Below, piece by piece: positions 1-6,248 of a DNA stretch of 10,541 bases (position 1 is the stretch's first letter; each line of letters begins with the position of its first letter). Under the pieces are notes generated by a model. The model saw only the letters and a list, made by a program, of their open reading frames with translations, ran no database searches and was not told where the DNA came from. The stretch lies in assembly GCA_016840695.1 (NCBI GenBank), contig JAEORV010000022.1, positions 1-10,541 of the forward strand. The letters run 5' to 3'. Source of the stretch: Promethearchaeota archaeon. Lineage in GTDB: Archaea; Asgardarchaeota; Lokiarchaeia; Sigyniarchaeales; SOKP01. Position numbers and translations under genes: made by a program.

Positions 1-2
1 AA

Positions 3-890
3 ATGGATTACAAAAAGAGAAACTATCTAATCTGCGTTATTATATTATTGGCTGTGTTTTTATTTATAAATGGATTTATGCTATTTGGGGAAATGAATCC
101 TTCGGATTCGTATATCACCCCCGGAGCAGCGCGAATTGAGTGGTTATTTGCGGGAAACATGATTTTTGTCGCTATATTTGTTTCGGGAATATTGTCTCTT
201 TACCTTGCCATGCCCGGTTTTACAAAACTATTCGTAAAAACCCTGGGAAAAAAACAGCAAATTGGGCTCGTTCCCGAAGAAGAATTAAACAGCAAGAATC
301 ATCTTCTCAGATTATGGGGGAGGTCGCTTGTATTAGGATTTTTCATTGCCAATATTTGCTATACATTATCGGCAAACGAAGCTTTCGTTACATTCATGTT
401 AACTGACATAGGAGAAGCTGAAATGAAGATGCTATATGGGGGTCAATTATTGATCCCTGACCCATCGACAATGCTGCAAATAATGTGGATGCTTAGCATT
501 CCTTTGACGCTTATCGTCGTTCCAATTTGGTTTCTGATGGATGTTGGGTTAGTATCCGCGAAAAAAGTGAAGGGCGTGAATTTTTCTAGCGTCAATTTAA
601 CGACGAGCAAGATATATAAAATTATCAAGGGATATGCTGGAATTGGGTTTACCTATAGTTTATTAATGATGCTTATGGATTGGGCCTTTGCTAGAACATA
701 CGAATCAGAGCTAATCAACATTGCAGTACAATTCAGTACTCCTTTAGTTATCATATGTTCTGTTTTCCCTCTTGTTCTTCTAATGGATAACCAAAAAGCA
801 CGGTTCAGAAAGAAATTCGAAAAAACCATAATCAAATTAAACATGAACAAGGATCTGAAGTGCACGGTTGAATTGATAGACCGTCGATGA
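3..890 (+). CDS. Multi-pass membrane protein of unknown function, paralogue of the next + strand gene; probably 5'-truncated by the window
   Basis: I do not recognise the family. The protein (295 residues from the first ATG) has about six hydrophobic segments, near residues 9-28, 50-70, 108-126, 160-182, 210-230 and 238-261, and a basic cytoplasmic-looking tail. It is clearly homologous to the protein at 1248-2522. Shared blocks include RIEWLF (44-49), LIPDP (150-154), MWM..IP..LI.VPIW..MD.GL (161-183) and KGYAGIGF (209-216). The first ATG aligns with about residue 124 of that paralogue, so the matching soluble N-terminal region is either absent here or lies upstream of the window; only two bases precede this ATG, so I cannot tell. 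No catalytic or metal-binding motif is visible. A T15 tract follows the stop codon. Transporter, sensor or membrane-organising roles are all possible. Confidence 0.85.
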   Translation: MDYKKRNYLICVIILLAVFLFINGFMLFGEMNPSDSYITPGAARIEWLFAGNMIFVAIFVSGILSLYLAMPGFTKLFVKTLGKKQQIGLVPEEELNSKNHLLRLWGRSLVLGFFIANICYTLSANEAFVTFMLTDIGEAEMKMLYGGQLLIPDPSTMLQIMWMLSIPLTLIVVPIWFLMDVGLVSAKKVKGVNFSSVNLTTSKIYKIIKGYAGIGFTYSLLMMLMDWAFARTYESELINIAVQFSTPLVIICSVFPLVLLMDNQKARFRKKFEKTIIKLNMNKDLKCTVELIDRR

Positions 891-906
891 AAAAAATTAA
901 TTATTC

Positions 907-921
907 TTTTTTTTTTTTTTT
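907..921 (+). terminator. Oligo-T (T15) tract after the first membrane-protein gene
   Basis: Fifteen consecutive T residues begin 17 bases after the TGA stop at 888-890. Archaeal RNA polymerase terminates at U-rich tracts without needing a hairpin, so this is a strong candidate intrinsic terminator for the + strand gene. On the opposite strand a shorter T7 run (complement of 890-896) could end the - strand HTH transcript. Confidence 0.7.
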
Positions 922-926
922 AACAC

Positions 927-1091
927 CTAATAGCACCTTTTAGGCGAAGGGGCTTTCTCTTCTTCCCTGAGTTCCTTGATTATTTTTGAAACGTCTTTCG
1001 ATTCAATCCCAGTAGCTTTTGCAATATCTCCTGGTTGAAGGGTTTTACCTGCGCTCTTAAACGCTTCAATGACTTTTTCTTTATCTGATAT
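927..1091 (-). CDS. Small helix-turn-helix (winged-helix-like) protein ORF lacking a canonical start codon; small gene or recent pseudogene
   Basis: Reading the - strand from the codon at 1091-1089 to the TAG at 929-927 gives 54 residues. They include GDIAKATGIESKDVSKIIKE, a textbook helix-turn-helix, and the C-terminal tail SPKRCY. From memory, small archaeal and bacterial HTH proteins of about 60-70 residues end with a similar SPKRCYY-type tail, so the reading frame is almost certainly a real gene family. The oddity is the 5' end. The frame is closed by a TGA at 1100-1098, and no ATG, GTG or TTG lies between it and the HTH. The codon where a methionine would be expected (before Ser-Asp-Lys-Glu-Lys) is ATA. 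A TATA-like box and a palindrome lie just upstream, where a leaderless promoter would be. Either initiation is at a non-standard codon, or the start was lost by mutation or sequencing error. Confidence 0.62.
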   Translation of the reverse strand: MSDKEKVIEAFKSAGKTLQPGDIAKATGIESKDVSKIIKELREEEKAPSPKRCY

Positions 1092-1102
1092 GTGATATCA
1101 CA
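1091..1102. promoter_or_regulatory. Perfect 12-bp palindrome TGTGATATCACA, candidate operator of the HTH gene
   Basis: The sequence is identical to its reverse complement. It begins at the first base of the HTH reading frame and covers the predicted transcription start (about 1098 on the - strand, from the TATA-like box at 1121-1130). A dimeric HTH protein binding here would block its own transcription, so autoregulation is a reasonable guess. It also lies in the divergent region before the + strand gene at 1248. Confidence 0.4.
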
Positions 1103-1120
1103 AATAATTGCAAGAATCAG

Positions 1121-1130
1121 AAAATATATT
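1121..1130 (-). promoter_or_regulatory. TATA-like box for the small HTH gene
   Basis: On the - strand this reads AATATATTTT. Its centre is about 27 bases before position 1098 and about 34 before the ATA codon at 1091-1089. This suits an archaeal promoter giving a leader of only a few bases. The assignment rests on spacing and composition only. Confidence 0.35.
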
Positions 1131-1217
1131 GTTTAATTTTATGAAATATAAAAATTGGTCTATTAAAACTATATATGTAAATTAAATTGATATCTTTCTT
1201 ATACTAATCACGGTAAG

Positions 1218-1225
1218 TTATATTC
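1218..1225 (+). promoter_or_regulatory. TATA-like box for the second membrane-protein gene
   Basis: TTATATTC is centred about 26 bases before the ATG at 1248. This predicts a leaderless transcript starting at that ATG rather than at the upstream in-frame GTG at 1239. Other AT-rich stretches nearby (1171-1180, 1199-1207) are alternatives. Confidence 0.35.
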
Positions 1226-1247
1226 AACAACCCGAGTAGTGAGTGAG

Positions 1248-2522
1248 ATGGCGGAAAAGTTAAAGGATGATTTTATGTATTCTAAGCAACAAGACAAGTC
1301 TTTCTCTTCTGAAAAGAAAGAAAAGCTGAAATATAAGAACTTTAAATTTCTAGGTCAAAAGCGAATTTACAAGCTAATTTTAAAGTATGGCGATTTCGTG
1401 AGAGATAAGATGCGTGAGATTGAAAAAGAGCAAGTTCTCGAGATATTTCTTAAGACTGAGCTTGGGACTTATTTTCATAAAATAGACGGTGTTTGGGGGC
1501 AATATCGCGAAGGAAAAATAGGGATAAACAGTCTAATTGTTGCGAGTATTAACATATTAGGTGAAAAATACGTCGATATCTTTTTGCGCCAGTCGTTAGA
1601 TGTTTTAAAGGAAAGGAAAAGACACGTGTATCTTGCTTTTATCACAATGTTTGGTGCTTTTTTTGCTTTTCTGGTGCTCTACTTTTCGATTTTAATGCCC
1701 ATAGACACATCAAGTAAACCAGAGGGAAATTTCATATTTCCTGGTGACGAAAGGATCGAATGGTTGTTCACAATAGTAATGGCTCTAGTCGTTACCTTTG
1801 CGGGGACGTCTCTCGTGAGCTTGATCTTTCCCAGAATCACCCTAAGGATTTATACCAAGTCCGTTAAAAAAAATCAATTATTAGGATTTTTACCTACTCA
1901 ACATCTATTAGGTCCTGCCCTGTATCGAAAATTGCTATCTAGAGCGTTGGTTATTGGGTTTCTGATTTTTAACTTCAGCTATACGCTTTCTTCTCAGTTG
2001 CTTTACATATCGTTCATGCGAAGCGTGAATCCATCAGGAATTACCTTGATTCCCGACCCAGAGCTCATGATACAATCAATGTGGATGGTTGCAATTCCTA
2101 GCGTATTAATCATAGTCCCGATATGGGTGATGATGGATATTGGTCTCGCAAGGACTCGAAAAGTTAGGGGAGTTGATACGGAGTTTTATAACCTTACTGG
2201 CAGCAAAACCTATAAGTTCATAAAAGGTTATGCGGGGATAGGCTTCTTCTATAATTTATCGTTGATTCTCTTTGTGTGGTCAACTGACGCTGTCCCTGTA
2301 ATTAGAAATGTCGTGCGCCTCATTAGTCCTCTCATTGTCATAGTCTTCATGTTTCCCTTAGTGATTTTAATTGAGAATAATAACGAGGTGTTCAAGAGAA
2401 AATTGTGGAATAAATTGAAAAATTACGATATTAATCGAAAATTTAACGTGAACATTTCAGTAGAGACGATAGACACGCGTGAAGAGTTATTAGGGATTAA
2501 AAAAGTAAAACTATCTAATTAA
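1248..2522 (+). CDS. Multi-pass membrane protein of unknown function with a charged cytoplasmic N-terminal region
   Basis: Paralogue of the gene at the left edge; the family is not one I can name. Counting from the alternative GTG at 1239 (427 residues), residues 1-127 are soluble and rich in Lys and Glu. Six hydrophobic segments follow, near 130-153, 174-198, 234-258, 279-303, 329-348 and 356-379, and then a basic tail. Motifs shared with the neighbour are RIEWLF, LIPDP, MWM..IP, VPIW.MMD.GL and KGYAGIGF. ATG 1248 is preferred to GTG 1239 because a TATA-like box is centred 26 bases upstream and no convincing Shine-Dalgarno sequence serves either codon. The TAA stop at 2520-2522 overlaps the stop of the convergent prolyl-tRNA synthetase gene. 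No enzymatic motif is visible. The soluble N-terminal part is the main difference from the visible portion of the first paralogue. Confidence 0.88.
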   Translation: MAEKLKDDFMYSKQQDKSFSSEKKEKLKYKNFKFLGQKRIYKLILKYGDFVRDKMREIEKEQVLEIFLKTELGTYFHKIDGVWGQYREGKIGINSLIVASINILGEKYVDIFLRQSLDVLKERKRHVYLAFITMFGAFFAFLVLYFSILMPIDTSSKPEGNFIFPGDERIEWLFTIVMALVVTFAGTSLVSLIFPRITLRIYTKSVKKNQLLGFLPTQHLLGPALYRKLLSRALVIGFLIFNFSYTLSSQLLYISFMRSVNPSGITLIPDPELMIQSMWMVAIPSVLIIVPIWVMMDIGLARTRKVRGVDTEFYNLTGSKTYKFIKGYAGIGFFYNLSLILFVWSTDAVPVIRNVVRLISPLIVIVFMFPLVILIENNNEVFKRKLWNKLKNYDINRKFNVNISVETIDTREELLGIKKVKLSN

Positions 2523-3994
2523 TAGCTTCTGGCTATGTATGCCGTGCACTTAGCAGGCTTTCCACAAATAATACAGCTGGAAAACTCGTGTTTTTCCTCG
2601 TCCACTCGTTTTCCCCGCACGAGCCCTCCAACTTCTTTCTCAACTCTTTCGGCACAAGGTTCTCCGTCTTTATCAATGGAGCAGAATCCACAACACACGA
2701 TTTTACCATTTTCAATGGCCTCTTTTGCCGAATCTTTTTCGTAGCAGAGATCGATTTGTTCTTCGAAATCCAACAATTTCTCTTCTTTGATTTCTTTAGT
2801 GTAATTGTTGGCAATCTGTTCTATAAACTCCAATAACTCGCCTTCCTTTACAAACGATTTTTGTCCATCGTTGCGTTTGACGACTACCACTTGCCCCTTT
2901 TCAATGTCTTTAGGACCAATTTCGATCCTAATTGGAACGCCTTTCATCTCCCAAGTGTAAAATTTACTTCCTGGTGAGCCTTCTAAATCGTCAAGCTTTA
3001 CCTTATACAGGTCTTTAATTTTGTCGTGGACTTCCTTGCATTTCTTTTTAACTATATCTTCCTTGCCTTTTACAAGGATCGGCACGATCACGATCTTGAT
3101 GGGCGCTAAATCAAATGGCAATATTAGACCCTTGTCATCACCGAGATATGCAATCATAGCACCGTAAATCCTGCTAATTGCCGGACCATAACACGTGATA
3201 TGACCGTATTTTTCCTTTCCGTCAGTATCCACGAATTTCACGTCGAAAGGTTTTGAAAAATTCTGTCCTAACAAGTGAGTAGATGGCAATTGCAAGACCT
3301 TCCCAGAACCCATTAGGGCATCTGCGGCGTACGTGTGGATTGCTCCGGGGAACTTGTCCCATTCAGGGCGCTGGAAAAAGATAATTGGTATGCAAAACTC
3401 GTCTTGAAGCATCTGATAGGTCATTTCCATGTCCTGTACGACTTGTTGTTTCGCTTCTTCTAATGTTGCAAATACATCGTGAGCTTCTATCCAATGAAAT
3501 TCCCTCGCCCTGAAGAAAGGTCTCGTCATTTTTCCCTCGTATCGCCAAACCTGGCAAGATTGATAGCGCTTGAATGGTAAATCGTTGTAACTTCGAATCC
3601 AATAGTGGTACATCTTGTATAACGCTGTTTCGCTCGTTGGACGCAGCGCTAGTTTTTCACTCAATGGTCCAGAAGTGCCCCCCTCGGTGACCCAAAAGAC
3701 TTCAGGCGCAAAACCCTCCACGTGATCCGATTCTAATAAGAAATTACTTTCTGGAATCAACGAAGGCATGACTAATGGTAAATGCTCGTTCTTTTCCAAT
3801 AACTCCTCGTACTTTTGATACATTTTTTTTATTGTAATCGTTGCCCACGGTCTATAACAGACAAATCCCTTGATGTTATACCTAATGTCTGCGAGCTCTG
3901 CCTTATTAATTATTTCCGTGTACCACGCAGAGAAGTCTTCTTCTTTTGAAACGGTAATCCCAGTAATGGGAGCATCTTTCTTCTTTTTTGCCAT
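2519..3994 (-). CDS. proS: Prolyl-tRNA synthetase, archaeal/eukaryotic type (class II)
   Basis: Cytoplasmic enzyme that uses ATP to attach proline to tRNA-Pro. Class II features are clear (numbered from the upstream ATG at 4006): ALRPTSET (120-127), motif 2 with RYEGKMTRPFFRAREFHW (155-172), LLGQNF (245-250), and the motif 3 region ISRIYGAMIAYLGDDKGL (277-294, Arg279). An anticodon-binding domain follows (about 303-405). The C-terminal domain is rich in cysteine (438, 439, 442, 451, 478, 481, 487), with a CIICGK pair that could bind zinc as in other archaeal enzymes, and ends in ARSY with the typical terminal Tyr. The length (491) is normal for this type. I prefer ATG 3994-3992, because GGTGA lies five bases before it; the in-frame ATG at 4006 would add MVIK. 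The gene is convergent with the membrane gene and divergent from the OsmC gene. Confidence 0.97.
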   Translation of the reverse strand: MAKKKKDAPITGITVSKEEDFSAWYTEIINKAELADIRYNIKGFVCYRPWATITIKKMYQKYEELLEKNEHLPLVMPSLIPESNFLLESDHVEGFAPEVFWVTEGGTSGPLSEKLALRPTSETALYKMYHYWIRSYNDLPFKRYQSCQVWRYEGKMTRPFFRAREFHWIEAHDVFATLEEAKQQVVQDMEMTYQMLQDEFCIPIIFFQRPEWDKFPGAIHTYAADALMGSGKVLQLPSTHLLGQNFSKPFDVKFVDTDGKEKYGHITCYGPAISRIYGAMIAYLGDDKGLILPFDLAPIKIVIVPILVKGKEDIVKKKCKEVHDKIKDLYKVKLDDLEGSPGSKFYTWEMKGVPIRIEIGPKDIEKGQVVVVKRNDGQKSFVKEGELLEFIEQIANNYTKEIKEEKLLDFEEQIDLCYEKDSAKEAIENGKIVCCGFCSIDKDGEPCAERVEKEVGGLVRGKRVDEEKHEFSSCIICGKPAKCTAYIARSY

Positions 3995-3999
3995 TTTAA

Positions 4000-4004
4000 T
4001 CACC
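4000..4004 (-). promoter_or_regulatory. Shine-Dalgarno GGTGA before the second ATG of proS
   Basis: GGTGA on the - strand matches the archaeal anti-Shine-Dalgarno sequence and is followed after five bases by ATG at 3994-3992. This decides for the shorter start. A competing view is leaderless initiation at ATG 4006, which lies about 22-23 bases from the centre of the AT-rich box. Confidence 0.5.
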
Positions 4005-4022
4005 ATTAGTAATTAAACAAAA

Positions 4023-4034
4023 ATTAAATATTTA
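4023..4034. promoter_or_regulatory. Near-symmetrical TATA-like box in the proS/OsmC divergent promoter
   Basis: ATTAAATATTTA, whose core AAATATTT is its own reverse complement, lies between the two divergent genes. Measured from the core, the ATG at 4054 (OsmC, + strand) is about 26 bases away and the proS starts on the - strand are about 23 and 35 bases away. One box may therefore direct transcription both ways. No second clear TATA-like element is seen in this roughly 60-base gap. Confidence 0.45.
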
Positions 4035-4053
4035 ACGCATGTTTTTATTGAAT

Positions 4054-4605
4054 ATGACTGAGAAATTGTTGAGTGATAAAATAATAACCGCCTACTTGAC
4101 CCGACTTGAGAATATGAACAAGTACAAGTTTACGGAAGAAGGCGACGAGTTATTTATCAAAAAATTGATAGCAGAAACAGAACAAGTGAACGATTTACAC
4201 GTTCGTACGAAAATTGACGATTTTATTATTGAAAGTGACGAGCCCGAGGTACTAGGTGGTACGAATCTAGCACCAAATCCGATGCAATCTCTATTGGCAT
4301 CACTTTCAAATTGCCTGGAAATAACGGCACTCTTGTATTTTTCTTTTGCGAAGATGAAAATTAATACCATTAAAGTGCGAGTAGAGGCAACTTTCGATCA
4401 GCGTGCGGTTTTAGCAGTTAGAAAAGCGCCCTTGCCAGGGTTTTACAATTACGGTGTAACTTGGAATATTGACTCAGAAGAAAAATTTAGGAAGATCAAG
4501 CAGGTTCTCAAAAAAGTAGAATCTCTTTGTCCAGTGAGGGGTTCCTTTGAAAATCCAAAAACTTTTAAAGAAAAAGTTATATTAAACGGTGAAGAAGTAA
4601 AGTAA
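4054..4605 (+). CDS. OsmC/Ohr-family protein (predicted thiol peroxidase)
   Basis: OsmC-family proteins reduce organic hydroperoxides using a pair of cysteines. Numbering from the upstream ATG at 4039 (188 residues), the family signature GGTNLAPNPMQSLLASLSNC (73-92) carries the first reactive cysteine, Cys92. LCPVRGS (163-169) carries the second, Cys164, in the usual CPVxxS context. Residues 1-40 form an N-terminal extension before the fold begins. I place the start at the ATG at 4054 (MTEKLL...) because it sits about 26 bases from the TATA-like core; ATG 4039 would be too close to it. Many archaeal and clostridial OsmC-like proteins have no proven substrate, so peroxide detoxification is inferred from the two cysteines. 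The gene stands alone, divergent from proS and convergent with the next gene 16 bases away. Confidence 0.9.
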   Translation: MTEKLLSDKIITAYLTRLENMNKYKFTEEGDELFIKKLIAETEQVNDLHVRTKIDDFIIESDEPEVLGGTNLAPNPMQSLLASLSNCLEITALLYFSFAKMKINTIKVRVEATFDQRAVLAVRKAPLPGFYNYGVTWNIDSEEKFRKIKQVLKKVESLCPVRGSFENPKTFKEKVILNGEEVK

Positions 4606-4606
4606 A

Positions 4607-4633
4607 GACAAGTTCAAGAGTTCAATCCTTGTC
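4607..4633. terminator. Hairpin between convergent stop codons, possible bidirectional terminator
   Basis: GACAAG (4607-4612) and CTTGTC (4628-4633) are inverted repeats separated by 15 bases. They lie across the gap between the stop of the OsmC gene (4603-4605) and the stop of the - strand gene (4622-4624). The stem is only six pairs and no long T tract follows, so a terminator role is tentative. Confidence 0.25.
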
Positions 4634-5368
4634 AGGTAATAATTTCGCATCAGTCATTATCATTCCCTTTTTAACTTTCACGAAATGCTTTTTAGATTCG
4701 ATGTATTCCTGTAGTTCTTTCCCTATTTTATTGAGTTTCTCCTCGTCGTCCTCGGGCAACACCGTGAACATGATAACTGAAAGGGCGTTCATAAACGCCT
4801 CGTCTTTGAATTGCTCGGCGGATTTGATTTTAACCGAATGAGCACCCGCAATTTTAGCTATTTTTTTTATTTCTTCTTCTAATGGTCCCATAGTAAAGAA
4901 ATGCCTGTCCTTTCTCGAAATTTTTTGAGTTAATATGGATTCTAAGGCGTCTCTGGATTTTGGATCGTAAAAAGCTGTAAGTTCTTGGGTACAAATAGCT
5001 CTATATTTACTGGAAATCAAAACGTTCTTCTCCTCTATGAATTTTATCAAGTTTTTGTAATATTTATCGTCGAGTTTTTGAAAATTTTCGATACTTCTTA
5101 TGAAATGCGTTAATTTATCAATCAAGTCGTAGTAAAATTTTAACGACGCCTTGATCTCCAGCTTGTCGTTCATGTCTTTTATTTCGGGATAATATTTACC
5201 TAAGATAGTATTGATTTTCTTGTTAACATCCGCACATATTTTTGCAACCTCATCTCCGTGTTTTATTGATTTCTGATTAATGAGTCCGAGCACTTTCTTG
5301 TCAAATTCAGTCAATTGGTCAAAAATCCCTTTGATATTATCCAAATACTTCTTTTCTATGTAAGACAT
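4622..5368 (-). CDS. Uncharacterised lysine/glutamate-rich helical protein
   Basis: A predicted soluble, mostly alpha-helical protein of 248 residues from the ATG at 5368-5366. I do not recognise it. The first ~150 residues contain charged and hydrophobic stretches with heptad-like spacing (for example IKGIFDQLTEFDKKVLGLIN) that could form helical bundles or coiled coils. The middle has KISRKDRHFFTMGPLEEEI, then a mixed region ending MIMTDAKLLPDKD. No signal peptide, membrane span or cysteine cluster is present. An upstream in-frame GTG at 5389 would add seven residues, but it is only about 20 bases from the TATA-like box at 5406-5413. ATG 5368, about 16 bases after the predicted transcript start, is more likely. 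The gene converges on the OsmC gene; functional linkage is unproven. Confidence 0.82.
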   Translation of the reverse strand: MSYIEKKYLDNIKGIFDQLTEFDKKVLGLINQKSIKHGDEVAKICADVNKKINTILGKYYPEIKDMNDKLEIKASLKFYYDLIDKLTHFIRSIENFQKLDDKYYKNLIKFIEEKNVLISSKYRAICTQELTAFYDPKSRDALESILTQKISRKDRHFFTMGPLEEEIKKIAKIAGAHSVKIKSAEQFKDEAFMNALSVIMFTVLPEDDEEKLNKIGKELQEYIESKKHFVKVKKGMIMTDAKLLPDKD

Positions 5369-5405
5369 GACTTTCTGAAGAAGAATCACACGATTGAAGT
5401 TTATT

Positions 5406-5413
5406 CTTATATA
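5406..5413 (-). promoter_or_regulatory. TATA-like box for the uncharacterised helical protein gene
   Basis: TATATAAG on the - strand, centred about 26 bases before the likely transcript start near 5384, fits an archaeal TATA element. It lies in the 154-base divergent region between this gene and the ferredoxin gene. Confidence 0.45.
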
Positions 5414-5477
5414 TTGTTGATAAAACTATACCTATAAATTATTATTGATTAGGAAAAAGAAATAAAATTGATGCGAA

Positions 5478-5496
5478 GTTATTCAATAATTATAAC
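5478..5496 (+). promoter_or_regulatory. TATA-like box with an overlapping inverted repeat before the ferredoxin gene pair
   Basis: TTATAA at 5490-5495 is centred about 30 bases before the ATG at 5523, so the transcript would be leaderless or have a very short leader. It overlaps one arm of the inverted repeat GTTAT (5478-5482) and ATAAC (5492-5496). A regulator bound there could block TBP. The arms are only five bases in AT-rich DNA and may arise by chance. Confidence 0.35.
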
Positions 5497-5522
5497 CTCT
5501 TTAGTAAGAAACTGCAAGAAGA

Positions 5523-6248
5523 ATGCTTATCAAGGAATCGAAATGCACCGGATGTGGAACTTGTGTTATTTATTGCCCTGTTCAAGCCATTACTATAATC
5601 GAGAACAAGGCCGTGATTAATCGAGATCTCTGCGTGGAATGCAATGTCTGTTATCAAAACGCAGACTGTCCCGGCAAAGCAATTAAACCCGAACGACTTA
5701 AATGGCCTCGCGTGATTCGCAATCCTTTCAGTAGCGTTGTGGCTACTCACAAGTTAACGGGGGTGCCTGGCAGGGGAACCGAAGAAATGAAAACGAACGA
5801 CATTACAAACAGGTTTGAACACGCTGAGCTTGGCGTATCCATTGAATTAGGACGTCCTGGCGTGGGTACTTTGCTTAAGCATGTCGAATATTTCACATTG
5901 AAGTTATCAAAAATTGGCGTGGAGTACGAAAAAGATTCTCCCGTTACTGCTCTTTTAATTGACGACCAAGGACATGTGAATGAAGAAGTGAAAAACGAGA
6001 GAGTGCTCTCAGCGATAATCGAATTCAAGATACCCTCGGAAAGATTGCCTGAAATTTTGCGAGTTATTGAAAAAGCAGATGAAGAATTACATACTGTTTT
6101 TACCGTAGGAATTGTCTCTAGAGTAATGAGCGATGGGACAATACCCGTGATAAAGACTTTGGAAGAACAAGGTTTTGATGTTAAACCGAACGCAAAAATT
6201 AACATTGGATTGGGGAAAAGAAAAGCAAAGGAGGGAACCTTAACATGA
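5523..6248 (+). CDS. Two-cluster ferredoxin-domain protein with a C-terminal domain of unknown function
   Basis: The N-terminal 56 residues form a bacterial-type 2x[4Fe-4S] ferredoxin domain. Cluster motif 1 is Cys8-x2-Cys11-x2-Cys14-x3-Cys18-Pro. Motif 2 is Cys37-x2-Cys40-x2-Cys43-x5-Cys49-Pro, with a longer last spacing than the usual three. Residues 57-241 are a separate domain with a well-defined GVPGRGTEEMKTNDIT block (80-95) and ELGRPGVGT (108-116), followed by an alpha/beta region resembling small ACT-like folds in pattern only. From memory, similar ferredoxin-plus-GRGTEEMKTND proteins occur in anaerobic bacteria, but I know no assigned function. The TGA stop overlaps the start of the next gene in an ATGA, so the two are translationally coupled and probably form a complex. 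Electron transfer is a safe inference; the partner substrate is unknown. Confidence 0.9.
   Translation: MLIKESKCTGCGTCVIYCPVQAITIIENKAVINRDLCVECNVCYQNADCPGKAIKPERLKWPRVIRNPFSSVVATHKLTGVPGRGTEEMKTNDITNRFEHAELGVSIELGRPGVGTLLKHVEYFTLKLSKIGVEYEKDSPVTALLIDDQGHVNEEVKNERVLSAIIEFKIPSERLPEILRVIEKADEELHTVFTVGIVSRVMSDGTIPVIKTLEEQGFDVKPNAKINIGLGKRKAKEGTLT
6230..6235 (+). promoter_or_regulatory. Strong Shine-Dalgarno (GGAGGG) inside the ferredoxin gene for its overlapping partner
   Basis: GGAGGG ends about nine bases before the ATG at 6245. It is one of very few clear Shine-Dalgarno sequences in the window, and it sits where an internal gene of an operon needs one because it cannot be leaderless. Confidence 0.6.

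Noticed and set aside
140..406. 88-codon + strand frame overlapping the first membrane gene
   Set aside because: Out-of-frame shadow; the main frame has homology to the paralogue along its length.
1101..1200. Possible small RNA or additional peptide gene in the AT-rich divergent gap
   Set aside because: I saw no stable hairpin set, tRNA-like arms or codon-like pattern; promoter elements explain the composition.
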